In this document: positions 53,214-62,162 of the stretch, piece by piece
Position numbering within the stretch: the stretch's first letter is position 1
Layout of the letters: each line of letters begins with the position of its first letter
From: Acidobacteriaceae bacterium TAA 166
GTDB lineage: Bacteria; Acidobacteriota; Terriglobia; Terriglobales; Acidobacteriaceae
DNA length: 64,000 nt
Direction: 5' to 3'
Assembly (NCBI GenBank): GCA_000421065.1
Contig: ATWD01000001.1
Coordinates: forward strand, 806,001-870,000
Position numbers and translations under genes: made by a program
Notes under the pieces: generated by a model
What the model saw: the letters and a program-made list of their open reading frames with translations, nothing else
What the model was told of the DNA's origin: nothing
The model's database searches: none

Positions 53214-53804
53214 ATGCCCGCCAGCCAAGAAGCCTCCATCAACACGAACGACACTTCCGCCCCCTCGCCCCTGCCCTCGCTTCCCCCTTCTCTGCGCCGC
53301 CTTATCCTCACGGGCTTCATGGGAGCCGGTAAGTCCACCGTGGGACGGCTGCTTGCCTCGCAGCTAGGTTGGGAGTTCCTCGATCTCGACGCGCATCTCG
53401 AGAGCCGCACCGGAGCCACCATTCCCGAGCTCTTCTCCCGTCATGGCGAGATCCACTTCCGCCGTTTAGAGTCGACCGCCCTGGCCTCCGCGCTTGGCCG
53501 CTCGCAGGTCGTCCTGGCCCTCGGCGGGGGAACTCCCGAGGACCTCACCAACCGGCTTTTGATCGAACAGACGCCGGGAACACTCGCCATCTTCCTCGAT
53601 GCTCCCTTCGACGTCCTCTTCGACCGCTGTCTGCTCCAGCAGATCGATCGCCCCGTGCTCGCCGATACCGCCGCCGCCCAGCTGCGCTTCGACCGCCGCC
53701 GTCCCCTCTATCATCGCCTCTCGCGCATCGTCGTCGATACCTCTCCGATTACGGCAGTCGAAACCGTTCAGGCTATCCTCGATCGCTTGAAGCGGGGAGC
53801 CTGA
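53214..53804 (+). CDS. aroK: Shikimate kinase
   Basis: 196 aa, phosphorylating shikimate in the common aromatic pathway. P-loop GFMGAGKST (residues 34-42), the shikimate-binding Asp in FLDLDAHLESRTG, ELFSRHGEIHFRRLE, LALGGGTPEDL and the lid region with RPLY. The first 27 residues are a Ser/Pro-rich extension absent from most AroK proteins. ATG 53214 has GGAG upstream; ATG 53193 is in frame but without one. A leader peptide and terminator upstream suggest control by charged aromatic tRNAs. Confidence 0.92.
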   Translation: MPASQEASINTNDTSAPSPLPSLPPSLRRLILTGFMGAGKSTVGRLLASQLGWEFLDLDAHLESRTGATIPELFSRHGEIHFRRLESTALASALGRSQVVLALGGGTPEDLTNRLLIEQTPGTLAIFLDAPFDVLFDRCLLQQIDRPVLADTAAAQLRFDRRRPLYHRLSRIVVDTSPITAVETVQAILDRLKRGA

Positions 53805-53889
53805 ACCAGACTTCGCACCCCGTCGCAGGTATCGATTGGCCGGACGCCTGGCATCCAAAGGCGCATAGACCTGACAGAGGAGAACGCTC

Positions 53890-54939
53890 GTTAACTCCAC
53901 CGATCTCACCCCCGACGAAAGACGCTCCCGCAACATCGTCCGCGGCCATATCCTCTTTACCTTTGCCGTCCTCCTTGGCCTCGGCCTGGCTTGGCTGCTG
54001 TCGAAGGAAATCCTGCTGATCTATGTCAGCGCCCTCTTCGCGGCCGTGCTGATGCCGATCGTCGACCGTATCGCCAAGCTGAAGATCGGAGGCCGCCGCC
54101 CCTCGAAGCCTGCGGCGATCTTTCTCCTGGTCGTCGGGGTCGCGTTGGTAGTCGCAATCTTCCTGACGGTGGGGCTTCCGCCGGTACTGCACGATCTCAA
54201 CCAGTTCTCCGCCGATCTTCCCCAGCGCATCCCCAAGATGATCTCGAAGCTCGACCAGCTTCCCATCGCCAATCGCCTGGGGGTCGACGACATCGCCCGG
54301 CGCTCCGAAGGAGCCCTCACCACGACGGCCAGCTACCTGATGACGTCGCTTCCCAACTGGCTCTCGCACCTGTTCGATATCCTGTCAGCTCTCTTCCTCT
54401 GCATCTATTTCATGCTCGAGGGAGACGCTGCCTATCAGTTCACGCTCTCTCTCTTCCCCCTCACGCATCGCTCGCGTCTGGGAGCGGCCATCGCCCGCGC
54501 CCACCGCAAGATGAGCAACTGGCTGCTCGGCCAGGGACTGCTGATGATCATCCTCGGCGTCTCCTCGACCGTCGTCTTCGCCATCCTGCACGTCCGTTAT
54601 TTCCTGCTGCTCGGCTTTCTGATGGGACTCTTCAACATCATTCCTATCGCCGGCGGCGTGATCACGATTACGCTCTCGGCCATCGTCGCGGCCTTCGACT
54701 CCTGGAGCAAGCTCTTCGGCGTCATCGTCTTTTACGTGCTCTACATCAACGTCGAAAACGCCTACCTGACCCCACGCATCATGAGCAGCAGCGTCGAGCT
54801 TTCGGGCTTGACCGTACTGATTGCCCTGCTCTGCGGAACTGCTCTTGCCGGTATCGTCGGGGCTCTGGTGGCCGTTCCTACCGCCGCCCTGATCGCCGTT
54901 CTTCTCGAAGAGTATGCCGTACAAAAGGACATCGCCTGA
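53890..54939 (+). CDS. AI-2E family transporter (PerM-like permease), start codon unclear
   Basis: About 349 aa with seven or eight membrane helices. The conserved C-terminal core includes LLGFLMGLFNIIPIAGGVIT, YLTPRIMSSSVELSGLTVL and ALVAVPTAALIAVLLEE. The family's first helix is clearly encoded upstream (ERRSRNIVRGHILFTFAVLL, then KEILLIYVSALFAAVLMPIV), but from the TGA at 53872-53874 to GTG 54046 there is no ATG, GTG or TTG in frame. AGAGGAG at 53877-53883 is 6 nt before GTT AAC TCC, the boundary used here. GTG 54046 would cut the protein inside the second helix. The substrate is unknown. Confidence 0.8.
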   Translation, partial: VNSTDLTPDERRSRNIVRGHILFTFAVLLGLGLAWLLSKEILLIYVSALFAAVLMPIVDRIAKLKIGGRRPSKPAAIFLLVVGVALVVAIFLTVGLPPVLHDLNQFSADLPQRIPKMISKLDQLPIANRLGVDDIARRSEGALTTTASYLMTSLPNWLSHLFDILSALFLCIYFMLEGDAAYQFTLSLFPLTHRSRLGAAIARAHRKMSNWLLGQGLLMIILGVSSTVVFAILHVRYFLLLGFLMGLFNIIPIAGGVITITLSAIVAAFDSWSKLFGVIVFYVLYINVENAYLTPRIMSSSVELSGLTVLIALLCGTALAGIVGALVAVPTAALIAVLLEEYAVQKDIA

Positions 54940-55029
54940 TTCTATCCAGAGGTAACCATGTTCAAGCGACAAGCGTTGGCATACTTTGGTAACTTACTGA
55001 ATTAACTATCTATTGCTAGACTCAATTAA

Positions 55030-55629
55030 GTGTCCGAGCTGAAGTTTCCCCAACCCGCGCGCAGCAATCTCCTTGCACCTGTTCTGATCGCTTTTTTGGT
55101 TCTGGGAGTCGCCCTCACTCTCCTGCTGCGATATACACCACGCAGCACGGCGAAGCTGACCATCCTCAAGACCGCGATCTATCCCACCCATACGGTTTAC
55201 AAAGCCGATTCCATTCTCGTCGGACGCGATCGCTCGCAGGATGATCTCTACCTGGTGATGAACGTGCGGATCGAAGACAAACTCAACCTTCCTCTCTTCA
55301 TCAAGGACCTCACAGCGACTCTCGTCACCGGCGAAGGCGAGACGATCGACACCAGTGCCGTGCAGAAGCAGGAGTTCGAGAATCTCTACACCGCCTTCCC
55401 CGCGCTGCGTCCTCTCGGCTCTGCCCCGCTTCTGCGCGAGACGCTCATCGAACCCGGCAAGGACGCCGAAGGCATGGTGTTGTTGCATTTCCCCGTCACC
55501 GAACAAGCCTGGAAGCAGCGCTCCTCCGCTACACTGCATATTGCGCTCTATCATCAGGGACCGGTCTCGATCGTGATCCCCAAAGGCAGTACCTCCTCCT
55601 CGAGCAACGATAAGACCACCGAAGAATGA
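55030..55629 (+). CDS. Membrane-anchored hypothetical protein
   Basis: 199 aa. A short cytoplasmic start, one helix (LLAPVLIAFLVLGVALTLLL, about residues 13-32), then a beta-rich extracytoplasmic domain (LYLVMNVRIEDKLNLPLFIK, PGKDAEGMVLLHFPVTEQ) and a Ser-rich tail. No family recognised with certainty. It begins with GTG at 55030 and its stop overlaps rsmE by ATGA, so it is coupled to rsmE. Confidence 0.7.
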   Translation: MSELKFPQPARSNLLAPVLIAFLVLGVALTLLLRYTPRSTAKLTILKTAIYPTHTVYKADSILVGRDRSQDDLYLVMNVRIEDKLNLPLFIKDLTATLVTGEGETIDTSAVQKQEFENLYTAFPALRPLGSAPLLRETLIEPGKDAEGMVLLHFPVTEQAWKQRSSATLHIALYHQGPVSIVIPKGSTSSSSNDKTTEE

Positions 55630-56345
55630 CCCGCCGCCGCTGGATCGCCGATACCTGGACCGCTACCACTGCCACCCTCACCGGAGAGCAGGCCGAACAC
55701 CTCGCGCGCGTCCTTCGCGCTGCCCCGGGCCAGGTCTACGACGTCGTCGCCGGAGGCTTCCTGCATCGCGCCGAGATCACCAGCGTCCAGCCCACTGAGA
55801 TCGTCTTCGCCCTGCACGAGGAGCTCGAGTCCGACACCGCTCTCCCGCTGCATCTTCTGCTGGCCGTCTTCAAGTTCGATCACATGGAATGGGCCATCGA
55901 GAAGGCCACCGAACTCGGCGTCGCCCGCGTGACTCCTGTCCTCGCTCGCAGGACGGAGAAGCATCTGGCGCAGGCTGCCGCCAAGCGCGTCGAGCGATGG
56001 CGAAGGATCGCGCTCGAGGCATCGAAGCAGTCCCGCCGAACGACGATTCCTGAGATCTCCGAGCCTTTGCCATTGAAGGCCGCTCTCGAACACTCGACCG
56101 AGCTAGTCCGCATCCTGCTCTCGGAGACCGAACAGACCGAGACCATTGCGGCTACGCTCGCCGCATCGCAGACGTCAGAAGCCGGTTACGCCCTCGCTAT
56201 CGGGCCCGAGGGCGGCTGGACTCAGGAGGAGATGGGTCTCTTCACCCAGCACCAGTGGAGGCCGGTCACGCTAGGACCGCGCATTCTGCGGGCCGAGACG
56301 GCAGCCATCTCCGCCATCGCCATCCTCGGCGCGCAGATTACATAG
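55626..56345 (+). CDS. rsmE: 16S rRNA (uracil-1498-N3)-methyltransferase
   Basis: 239 aa SPOUT-class enzyme that methylates U1498 of 16S rRNA. PUA-like N-terminus (LTGEQAEHLARVLRAAPGQV), FKFDHMEWAIEKATELGVAR, RRIALEASKQSRRTTIPE and the knotted AdoMet site IGPEGGWTQEE with LGPRILRAETAAISA. Motif spacing and length fit the family. It overlaps the upstream membrane-protein gene by 4 nt. The palindromic element begins within its stop codon. Confidence 0.95.
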   Translation: MTRRRWIADTWTATTATLTGEQAEHLARVLRAAPGQVYDVVAGGFLHRAEITSVQPTEIVFALHEELESDTALPLHLLLAVFKFDHMEWAIEKATELGVARVTPVLARRTEKHLAQAAAKRVERWRRIALEASKQSRRTTIPEISEPLPLKAALEHSTELVRILLSETEQTETIAATLAASQTSEAGYALAIGPEGGWTQEEMGLFTQHQWRPVTLGPRILRAETAAISAIAILGAQIT

Positions 56346-56507
56346 CGCTGCCGCGCGGGCCCACTGCGCGTGGAGCGGTCCCTTCGTGACGCGTGGAACG
56401 GCTTCGCCGTAGGCCTCCCGCTGGTCGGCACAAAGATCTTCGCAAACGACCTGCCGAAGGCTCACCCGCCGTCCGCGAAGGACCCGCAGTGGGCTTGGCG
56501 GCTAGCC
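56345..56507 (+). repeat. Palindromic element, copy 14 (right half degenerate)
   Basis: Left end GCGCTGCCGCGCGGGCCCAC shares its first G with the rsmE TAG stop. Arm GGTCCCTTCGTGACGCGTGG, inner CTCCCGCTGGTCGG. The second inner arm is mostly lost (AACGACCTGCCGAAGG), and the right end is worn to CGCAGTGGGCTTGGCGGC, abutting the convergent gene's stop. Confidence 0.85.
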
Positions 56508-56508
56508 G

Positions 56509-56946
56509 TCAGTTCGGCCGCTCACGCTCCGTGCGTCCGAACCGCGCATCGATCGGCTTCCGCCCGGCGTATCCTTCCTCGACCGAGTGCCAATAGCCGA
56601 TCTCCGGCTCACCCAGCTTCCAGCACAGCAGAATCGACTTTCCCTCCATCACCGAGGGAAAGTCGAGCAGTCCCTTATCGAGATCCTTCACCTGCACGCC
56701 GATCTCATCGATCTCGGTCAAGGTATCCTGCGTATCCTGGAGAGCTTTATCGCGTTCGGCACGCCGCCGCGCCGCAACCGTCACCTCAATATGCATTCCC
56801 CCGGAGACGAAGATCCTCTGACGCAGCTGCTCCAGCTCCGCCTCGATCTCAGCCGCGCGGGCTCCCGTCTTCTGGGCCCTTCGCAGCAGCGACTCCAGCA
56901 CCGGCAGCAACGTCTGGGCTTCGCTCAGGGTGAAGGTCTTGCTCAA
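56509..56946 (-). CDS. DUF2203 family protein
   Basis: 145 aa. KTFTLSEAQTLLPVLESLLR, a helical middle (RAAEIEAELEQLRQRIFV) and the C-terminal LLDFPSVMEGKSILLCWKLG plus GEPEIGYWHSVEEGYAGRKP define the family, whose function is unknown. It starts with TTG at 56946, sharing TTGA with the nadA stop, so it is translationally coupled to nadA. The link to NAD synthesis is only by position. Confidence 0.85.
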   Translation of the reverse strand: MSKTFTLSEAQTLLPVLESLLRRAQKTGARAAEIEAELEQLRQRIFVSGGMHIEVTVAARRRAERDKALQDTQDTLTEIDEIGVQVKDLDKGLLDFPSVMEGKSILLCWKLGEPEIGYWHSVEEGYAGRKPIDARFGRTERERPN

Positions 56947-58085
56947 GCCTGGACCTCCAGCATCCGGTCCAGGGCCACCCTGGCCCAGTGCTTCACGTCC
57001 TCGTCCACCTGAATGCGATTCACAACATTGCCGGCGATCAGGTTCTCGAGCGACCACGCCAAGTGCTGCGGCGAGATGCGATACATCGTCGTGCACAGGC
57101 AGCCGGCATCGTCCAGAGTGATGATCTCCTTGCCCAGCGGAGCGAAGCGCTTCGCTAGGCGATTGACCAGGTGAATCTCCGTGCCGACGGCGAAGCTCGA
57201 GCCCTCGGGAGCCTTCTCGATTACATCGATGATGCGCTCGGTCGAGCCGATAGCGTCGGCCTTCTGGCAGACCTCCCAACGGCACTCCGGATGAACGACC
57301 ACCTGCATCTGGGGCCGCTCGCGGCGGATATGGTCGACGTGCTCGGGAAGAAACCTCTGGTGCACCGAGCAGTGCCCCTTCCACAGGATGACCTTCGCCG
57401 CGCGCAGACGATCTGTGCTGGCGCCGCCGTTGATCTGGTAAGGGTCCCACACCACCATCTCGCTCAGGGGAATTCCCATGGCATAGGCAGTGTTGCGGCC
57501 AAGGTGCTGGTCTGGAAGAAAGAGAATCTTCGACTTGCGGGCGAAGGCCCACTCGAAGGCTCCGCGGGCGTTCGAAGAGGTACAGACCAGGCCGCCATTC
57601 TCGCCGCAGAAGGCTTTGATGGCTGCAGTCGAGTTCATATAGGTCAGGGGCAGAAGATCACCGGTCAGCCCTGCGCGCTCGAGCGCGTCCCAGCAGTTCT
57701 CCACCTGCCCGATCTCGGCCATGTCGGCCATCGAACAGCCGGCGTTCAGGTCCGGGAGGATCACCTGCTGCCAGGGCTTGGCCAGCACATCGGCGGTCTC
57801 GGCCATAAAGTGGACGCCGCAGAAGATCATGTACTTCGCGTCGGTCTCGGCTGCGACCTTCGAGAGCTTGTAGCTGTCGCCGGTGTAATCCGCAAAACGG
57901 ATCACCTCGTCGCGCTGGTAGTGATGCCCCAGCAGAATGACGTCGGTTCCCAGCCTGGCGCGGGCCAATGCAATCCGCTCGTCCATGGTGTGGTCCGGCT
58001 GAGAGAGATAATGATCGAGGGAACACGACTCCTGAACTGCATACGCCGCGGTCGCTGCCGCAGCCTCTTCCATCAGAACGCTCAA
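56943..58085 (-). CDS. nadA: Quinolinate synthase
   Basis: 380 aa [4Fe-4S] enzyme condensing iminoaspartate with DHAP to quinolinate in de novo NAD synthesis. DVILLGHHYQRDEVIRFADY, TGDSYKLSKVAAET and MIFCGVHFMAETADVL carry the first cluster Cys; a second lies in GGLVCTSSNARGAFEW and the third in DDAGCLCTTM. VHPECRWEV is also typical. The start is TTG 58085 with GGCGGAG just upstream; ATG 58073 is an alternative. nadB, which makes its substrate, lies 5 kb away on the same strand. Confidence 0.95.
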   Translation of the reverse strand: MSVLMEEAAAATAAYAVQESCSLDHYLSQPDHTMDERIALARARLGTDVILLGHHYQRDEVIRFADYTGDSYKLSKVAAETDAKYMIFCGVHFMAETADVLAKPWQQVILPDLNAGCSMADMAEIGQVENCWDALERAGLTGDLLPLTYMNSTAAIKAFCGENGGLVCTSSNARGAFEWAFARKSKILFLPDQHLGRNTAYAMGIPLSEMVVWDPYQINGGASTDRLRAAKVILWKGHCSVHQRFLPEHVDHIRRERPQMQVVVHPECRWEVCQKADAIGSTERIIDVIEKAPEGSSFAVGTEIHLVNRLAKRFAPLGKEIITLDDAGCLCTTMYRISPQHLAWSLENLIAGNVVNRIQVDEDVKHWARVALDRMLEVQA

Positions 58086-58451
58086 GGTACTCCGCCTTCA
58101 GTCTCACCGAGACGTCGAGCGCCAAACCATCAGCGCCGTCCTTTGCCTCTGAGACGGGGATGTTGAAAGCATGCACTGCACGGTTGCAGTGGATTCGCTG
58201 CTCCAGCCTTTCACTACGGCTCTCGCCCAACCCACGGGGATGTTGCAACCAGACTTCTTTACTGCTCTACCGCAGCGGCCCATTCACCGCTGTATAACAT
58301 TGGACGATTCTGCCGGCGGAAGGACACATCTTTTTGTTCCCCACGCCGCTTCGCCCTACACCTTGGATTTTACAACAGGAGCAAGCAGCGGCATGAGGTT
58401 GGAGCACAACCATTGTTCGCTCCCGGGCGAGGCCGTATCATAGGAGGAATT
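58086..58451. other. Divergent nadA/tat intergenic region
   Basis: About 365 bp. It holds a perfect inverted repeat (58174-58191) and two copies of CGGGGATGTTG about 70 bp apart (near 58166 and 58236). No small gene is supported. Confidence 0.5.
58174..58191. promoter_or_regulatory. Candidate operator, inverted repeat
   Basis: CACTGCA-CGGT-TGCAGTG, a perfect 7-bp inverted repeat about 90 bp upstream of nadA. It could be a repressor site; no regulator is identified. Confidence 0.35.
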
Positions 58452-58988
58452 ATGCCGAGCTTCGGCGACAGTGCCTTCATCTTCATCCTTGCCCTGATCC
58501 TCTTCGGCCCGAAGAAGCTACCCGAGCTCGCGCGTCAGCTCGGAAAGCTGATGGGCGAGTTCCGCCGCGCCTCCAACGAGTTCCGCATCCAGATGGAAGA
58601 AGAGCTCCGGCTCTCCGAGCAGGCCGAGCAACAGAAAAAGATCGCCGCCATGGAGGCCGCCGCGCCTGCCGCGCCGGGCCTGGCCGAAGGCACCAGCACC
58701 GCGCCTGCCGCCGAAGCCGAAGCCGTCGCCGAGACCGAAGCCGTGAAGCCGGAGGGGACCGCTCCCCTGCCCATCGCCAGCTCGGGCGAGCTGAACCTGA
58801 TGCCTCCCTCGACCGGCCTGCCCGTCGAGAGCAACTCGGTCTCGCACGCCTTCGACTCCGTCCCGCACACCGAGGACCCCGCCGCCCATCTGCTGAACCA
58901 GGCGCAGAATATAGCTACGGATCGGTCTGGCGGCCACACCCCGGACGCTCCGGACCACTTCCCCAGCGAGGCGCCACTGCATGGATGA
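58452..58988 (+). CDS. TatA/TatB family twin-arginine translocation protein
   Basis: 178 aa. MPSFGDSAFIFILALILFGP, the short membrane helix, FGPKK hinge (LFGPKKLPELARQLGKL) and amphipathic helix are diagnostic. A long Ala/Glu/Pro-rich tail (about residues 70-178) is more like TatB, but Acidobacteriota may use one bifunctional protein. TAGGAGGAATT is a near-ideal ribosome binding site. tatC overlaps its last 8 nt. Exported Tat-type oxidoreductases elsewhere in the window are likely clients. Confidence 0.92.
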   Translation: MPSFGDSAFIFILALILFGPKKLPELARQLGKLMGEFRRASNEFRIQMEEELRLSEQAEQQKKIAAMEAAAPAAPGLAEGTSTAPAAEAEAVAETEAVKPEGTAPLPIASSGELNLMPPSTGLPVESNSVSHAFDSVPHTEDPAAHLLNQAQNIATDRSGGHTPDAPDHFPSEAPLHG

Positions 58989-59766
58989 CCTGATCGACCG
59001 CGCCCGAACGGCAGTCACCGACCGTGCCGAGCTGCCCGGCATGAGCCTGATGGAGCATCTCGATGAGCTGCGCAAACGGCTCATCCACTCCGTCATCTAT
59101 CTGCTCATCGGCTTCGTCGTCGCCTACATCTTTCATGAGCGGCTCTATGGCTTCGTGCAGGCCCCGCTCGACAAGCTCCACATCGACCTGAACTTCACCC
59201 ATCCCACCGACGGGTTGAATCTCTATCTCAAGACGTCCCTGGTCGGCGGCGCGATCCTGGCCTCCCCCTTCATCCTCTACCAGATCTGGCTCTTCATCTC
59301 GCCCGGAATGTACTCCAACGAGAAACGCTACGTCGTCCCCTTCATGAGCGCCACCATCGCTCTCTTCTTTGCCGGGGCCTGGTTCGGCTATCGCTGGGTC
59401 CTTCCCGGGGCCATCAAGGTGCTGGTGCTCGAGTTCGGCAAGCGCTTCCACCCCATCCTCACGATCGAGGACTATACCGGCTTCTTCCTGGCCGTCATCC
59501 TTGGACTCGGCATCTGCTTCGAGCTTCCAATCCTGATCTTCTTTCTCGCTCTCTTCGGCATCGTTGACGCCCGCTTCCTTCTACGGCACTTCCGATACGC
59601 CGTGCTGGTCATCTTCGTTATCGCGGCCATCATCTGCCCGTCGCCCGAGCCCACGGCGATGTGCCTGTTTGCGGTGCCCATGCTGGCGCTCTACTTCCTC
59701 GGCGTCGCGGTGGCCTTCTTCGTCCATCCCGCCCGCCGTGAACCGAAAAAGGAAATGACTGCGTGA
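58981..59766 (+). CDS. tatC: Sec-independent protein translocase TatC
   Basis: 261 aa, six membrane helices; receptor for twin-arginine signal peptides. MSLMEHLDELRKRLIHSVIY at the N-terminus with the conserved Glu/Arg, SPFILYQIWLFISPGMYSNE, and the signature loop before ICPSPEPTAMCLFAVPMLAL. It overlaps the tatA/B gene upstream and the M28 peptidase downstream (GTGA). Confidence 0.96.
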   Translation: MDDLIDRARTAVTDRAELPGMSLMEHLDELRKRLIHSVIYLLIGFVVAYIFHERLYGFVQAPLDKLHIDLNFTHPTDGLNLYLKTSLVGGAILASPFILYQIWLFISPGMYSNEKRYVVPFMSATIALFFAGAWFGYRWVLPGAIKVLVLEFGKRFHPILTIEDYTGFFLAVILGLGICFELPILIFFLALFGIVDARFLLRHFRYAVLVIFVIAAIICPSPEPTAMCLFAVPMLALYFLGVAVAFFVHPARREPKKEMTA

Positions 59767-60725
59767 GGTTCTTCGGCTCTCTTCTCTCTGCTCTCCTGCT
59801 GGTCGCACCCGCTGTCAACGCCCAAGCCCCCGCTGTCAAAGCTCAAAAGCCAGTCGCCTCCAAGGCCACTGGCCGGTTCAATGGACAGGCCGCCTATCTC
59901 CTGACCCAGCAATACCTCGCCACGGCTCCGAAGCGCTGGGTCGGATCGCCCGGCCACGCCAAGGCCGAGGAGTTTCTCCAGTCACACTTCACCGCAGAAG
60001 CCGCCAAGGGCAACTTCGAGACCGACACCTTCACCGCCTCCACCCCTTCCGGCCTGCTCACGATGAAGAACTTCATCGCCAAATACCCGGGCAAAAAAGA
60101 CGACATCATCGTCATCGCCAGCCACTATGAGACCAACTACCCATTGCGCGACATCAACTTCGTCGGAGCCAACGATGGTGCCGCCACCTCGGCGCTGCTG
60201 ATCGAGCTAGGTAACTACCTGCGAGCTCATCCTCCCGAGGGTTCCAGCGTCTGGCTGGTCTTCGACGACGGCGAGGAGGCCATCCAGTCCTGGTCGGCCC
60301 GCGACTCCGTCTACGGCACCCGGCATCTGGCCGCAAAGTGGTCGCAGGACGGCACCCTCAAGAAGATCAAGGCATTCATCGTGGCCGACATGATCGGCGA
60401 CCGCGACCTCGATATCGACCGCGACGCCAACTCCACCCCCTGGCTGCTCGACCTGCTGGCGACGGCGGCAAAGAATACCGGTCACACCCCCAACGTCTTC
60501 CAGAACGAAACCGCGGCCGACGACGATCACATGCCCTTCAAGCAGCGCGGCGTCCCGGTCCTCGACATGATCGATTTTCACTACGGTCCGCCCACTGCCG
60601 AGCAGCCTGAGGGCTCCTATCATCACACCGACCAGGACTCCCTGGACAAGGTCAGCGCCCGTTCACTCCAGATCTCAGGCGATCTTCTGGTCGAGATGAT
60701 CCACCTCATCAGCCAGCACGGCTGA
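59763..60725 (+). CDS. Exported M28 family metallopeptidase (possible glutaminyl cyclase-like)
   Basis: 320 aa. Signal peptide MRFFGSLLSALLLVAPAVNA, then an M28 fold: IIVIASHYETNYPLRD, Zn-binding Asp in FVGANDGAATSALLIELGNY, Glu pair in LVFDDGEEAIQSW, Asp in VADMIGDRDLDI and His near HHTDQDSLDKVS. The GANDG and FDDGEEA layout and FHYGPPT segment are reminiscent of bacterial glutaminyl-peptide cyclotransferases, so either aminopeptidase or pyroglutamate formation is possible. GTG start at 59763 overlaps tatC. Confidence 0.85.
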   Translation: MRFFGSLLSALLLVAPAVNAQAPAVKAQKPVASKATGRFNGQAAYLLTQQYLATAPKRWVGSPGHAKAEEFLQSHFTAEAAKGNFETDTFTASTPSGLLTMKNFIAKYPGKKDDIIVIASHYETNYPLRDINFVGANDGAATSALLIELGNYLRAHPPEGSSVWLVFDDGEEAIQSWSARDSVYGTRHLAAKWSQDGTLKKIKAFIVADMIGDRDLDIDRDANSTPWLLDLLATAAKNTGHTPNVFQNETAADDDHMPFKQRGVPVLDMIDFHYGPPTAEQPEGSYHHTDQDSLDKVSARSLQISGDLLVEMIHLISQHG

Positions 60726-60901
60726 CGCCTTTCGGAAGCTGCCCTTCAACAGGTTCCGTTTCGGTCCCGGTCTCTCCTTTTAGAAAAAAATCTCGCCTCT
60801 GCCCTCAAGTCCCACCTTCCGGGGCCGATTGACTCCTTCGTGGGATAGATCGGATCGTGTCGATCTTCCTACTCTGAGATCAACGAAAGCGAGACAGGAT
60901 C

Positions 60902-61096
60902 ATGCGACTTGCCGTCTGGCGGGACCGTCAGGAGACTCTTCCCGGCGTCTGGCCTAAAAAAACCAACTACTTCGACACCCATCCCGTCACGGACGTGATT
61001 CGTGGCCTGATCTACACCACTGTCCTCTGGGGGCTTCTGGCCGTCGGCGTCTACACAATCTATGCCATGATGGTGGGCCCCACAAACCCCTTCTGA
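60902..61096 (+). CDS. Small single-pass membrane protein
   Basis: 64 aa. A soluble start rich in Trp/Arg (MRLAVWRDRQETLPGVWPKK), a TNYFDTHPVTDVIRGLIYT bridge and one membrane helix (TTVLWGLLAVGVYTIYAMM). No family recognised. ACAGGATC precedes the ATG and coding character is fair. It lies alone between the tat operon and terC. Confidence 0.55.
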   Translation: MRLAVWRDRQETLPGVWPKKTNYFDTHPVTDVIRGLIYTTVLWGLLAVGVYTIYAMMVGPTNPF

Positions 61097-61171
61097 AGAA
61101 CTCAACGCCGTTGCGAGTCCGGTAACATCCCGGTCCGGTAGAGCCCCAGTCCGGATAGCATCTCAGATAAG

Positions 61172-62143
61172 ATGCCCTCGACGCCGCTCAGCCACTGGGT
61201 CGGATTTCACGTCTTCGTGCTCACACTGATGGCGGGGGAGTTCCTGTATCTTCGCTGGCAGCGATCGAAGCACCCCGCCTCCCAGTACCCGCGCCAAGAC
61301 CTGCGTCCGGACCCGTGCCAAGACCAGCGCTCGACCTCGATGGCAGCAACCGGCCTCTGGATCGGCGCGGCTCTCGTCTTCGCCCTCTTCGTGCTTCGCA
61401 CCCTGGGCTCCGAGGCCGCGACCCAGTATCTCGCCGGGTATGCGATCGAAGAAGCCCTCTCCATCGACAACCTCTTCGTCTTCCTGCTGCTCTTCCGCCT
61501 CTTTCGCATCGAGCCTCTGAATCAGCCCCGTGTCTTGCTGCTCGGCGTTCTGGGAGCCATCGTGATGCGCGGCATCTTTATTTCAGCCGGCATCGGCCTG
61601 CTCTCACGCTTCGAGTGGATCAGTTACCTCTTCGCCATCGTACTTCTCATCGCCTCCATCCGCCTTCTCTTTCCTGAAAAGAAGACCACGGAAGAGATGC
61701 CGCGATGGCTCTGGTGGCTCTCGGGCCTCAGGCCCATCAGCCTGCGACAGGACTGCTTTCTGGTACGAGAGAACGGCCGTATCCTGTCGACGGTCCTCCT
61801 GCTGGCGCTCATCGCCATCGAGGTCACGGACCTAGTCTTCGCTATCGATTCCATCCCGGCGGTGCTCTCGATCACGCGCCACCGCTTCCTCGCCTACACA
61901 TCGAACATCATGGCGGTCATGGGCCTGCGGTCGCTCTACTTCCTTCTGGCTCATCTGCTCACGCGCCTCCGCTACCTGCACTATGGCTTGGCGGCGGTCC
62001 TCGCTTTCGCTGCGTTCAAGATGCTGACTGCGCACTTGTTCGAGATCGAGCCTCTGGTCTCGCTCGCAATCGTGGCGGCGTTTCTGGCTCTCACAGTGGC
62101 GATCTCGCTCATGGCGCAACCTCCCAAACACACCGAAGCCTAG
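61172..62143 (+). CDS. TerC/Alx family membrane protein
   Basis: 323 aa with about eight or nine helices. The family's acidic metal-site motifs are present: EEALSIDNLFVFLLLFRLF and DLVFAIDSIPAVLSITRHRF, then SNIMAVMGLRSLYFLLAHLL. TerC/Alx proteins export or handle Mn2+ and support metallation of secreted proteins. No Mn riboswitch (yybP-ykoY) was seen in the short upstream region. The start (ATG 61172) has a weak ribosome binding site; residues 30-58 form an odd Arg/Gln/Pro linker. Confidence 0.9.
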   Translation: MPSTPLSHWVGFHVFVLTLMAGEFLYLRWQRSKHPASQYPRQDLRPDPCQDQRSTSMAATGLWIGAALVFALFVLRTLGSEAATQYLAGYAIEEALSIDNLFVFLLLFRLFRIEPLNQPRVLLLGVLGAIVMRGIFISAGIGLLSRFEWISYLFAIVLLIASIRLLFPEKKTTEEMPRWLWWLSGLRPISLRQDCFLVRENGRILSTVLLLALIAIEVTDLVFAIDSIPAVLSITRHRFLAYTSNIMAVMGLRSLYFLLAHLLTRLRYLHYGLAAVLAFAAFKMLTAHLFEIEPLVSLAIVAAFLALTVAISLMAQPPKHTEA

Positions 62144-62162
62144 CCAGGGCTTTAAAAGGACA

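Noticed and set aside
61097..61171. Mn riboswitch (yybP-ykoY) upstream of terC
   Set aside because: The gap is too short and shows no matching structure, only direct repeats of TCCGGTA-like sequence.
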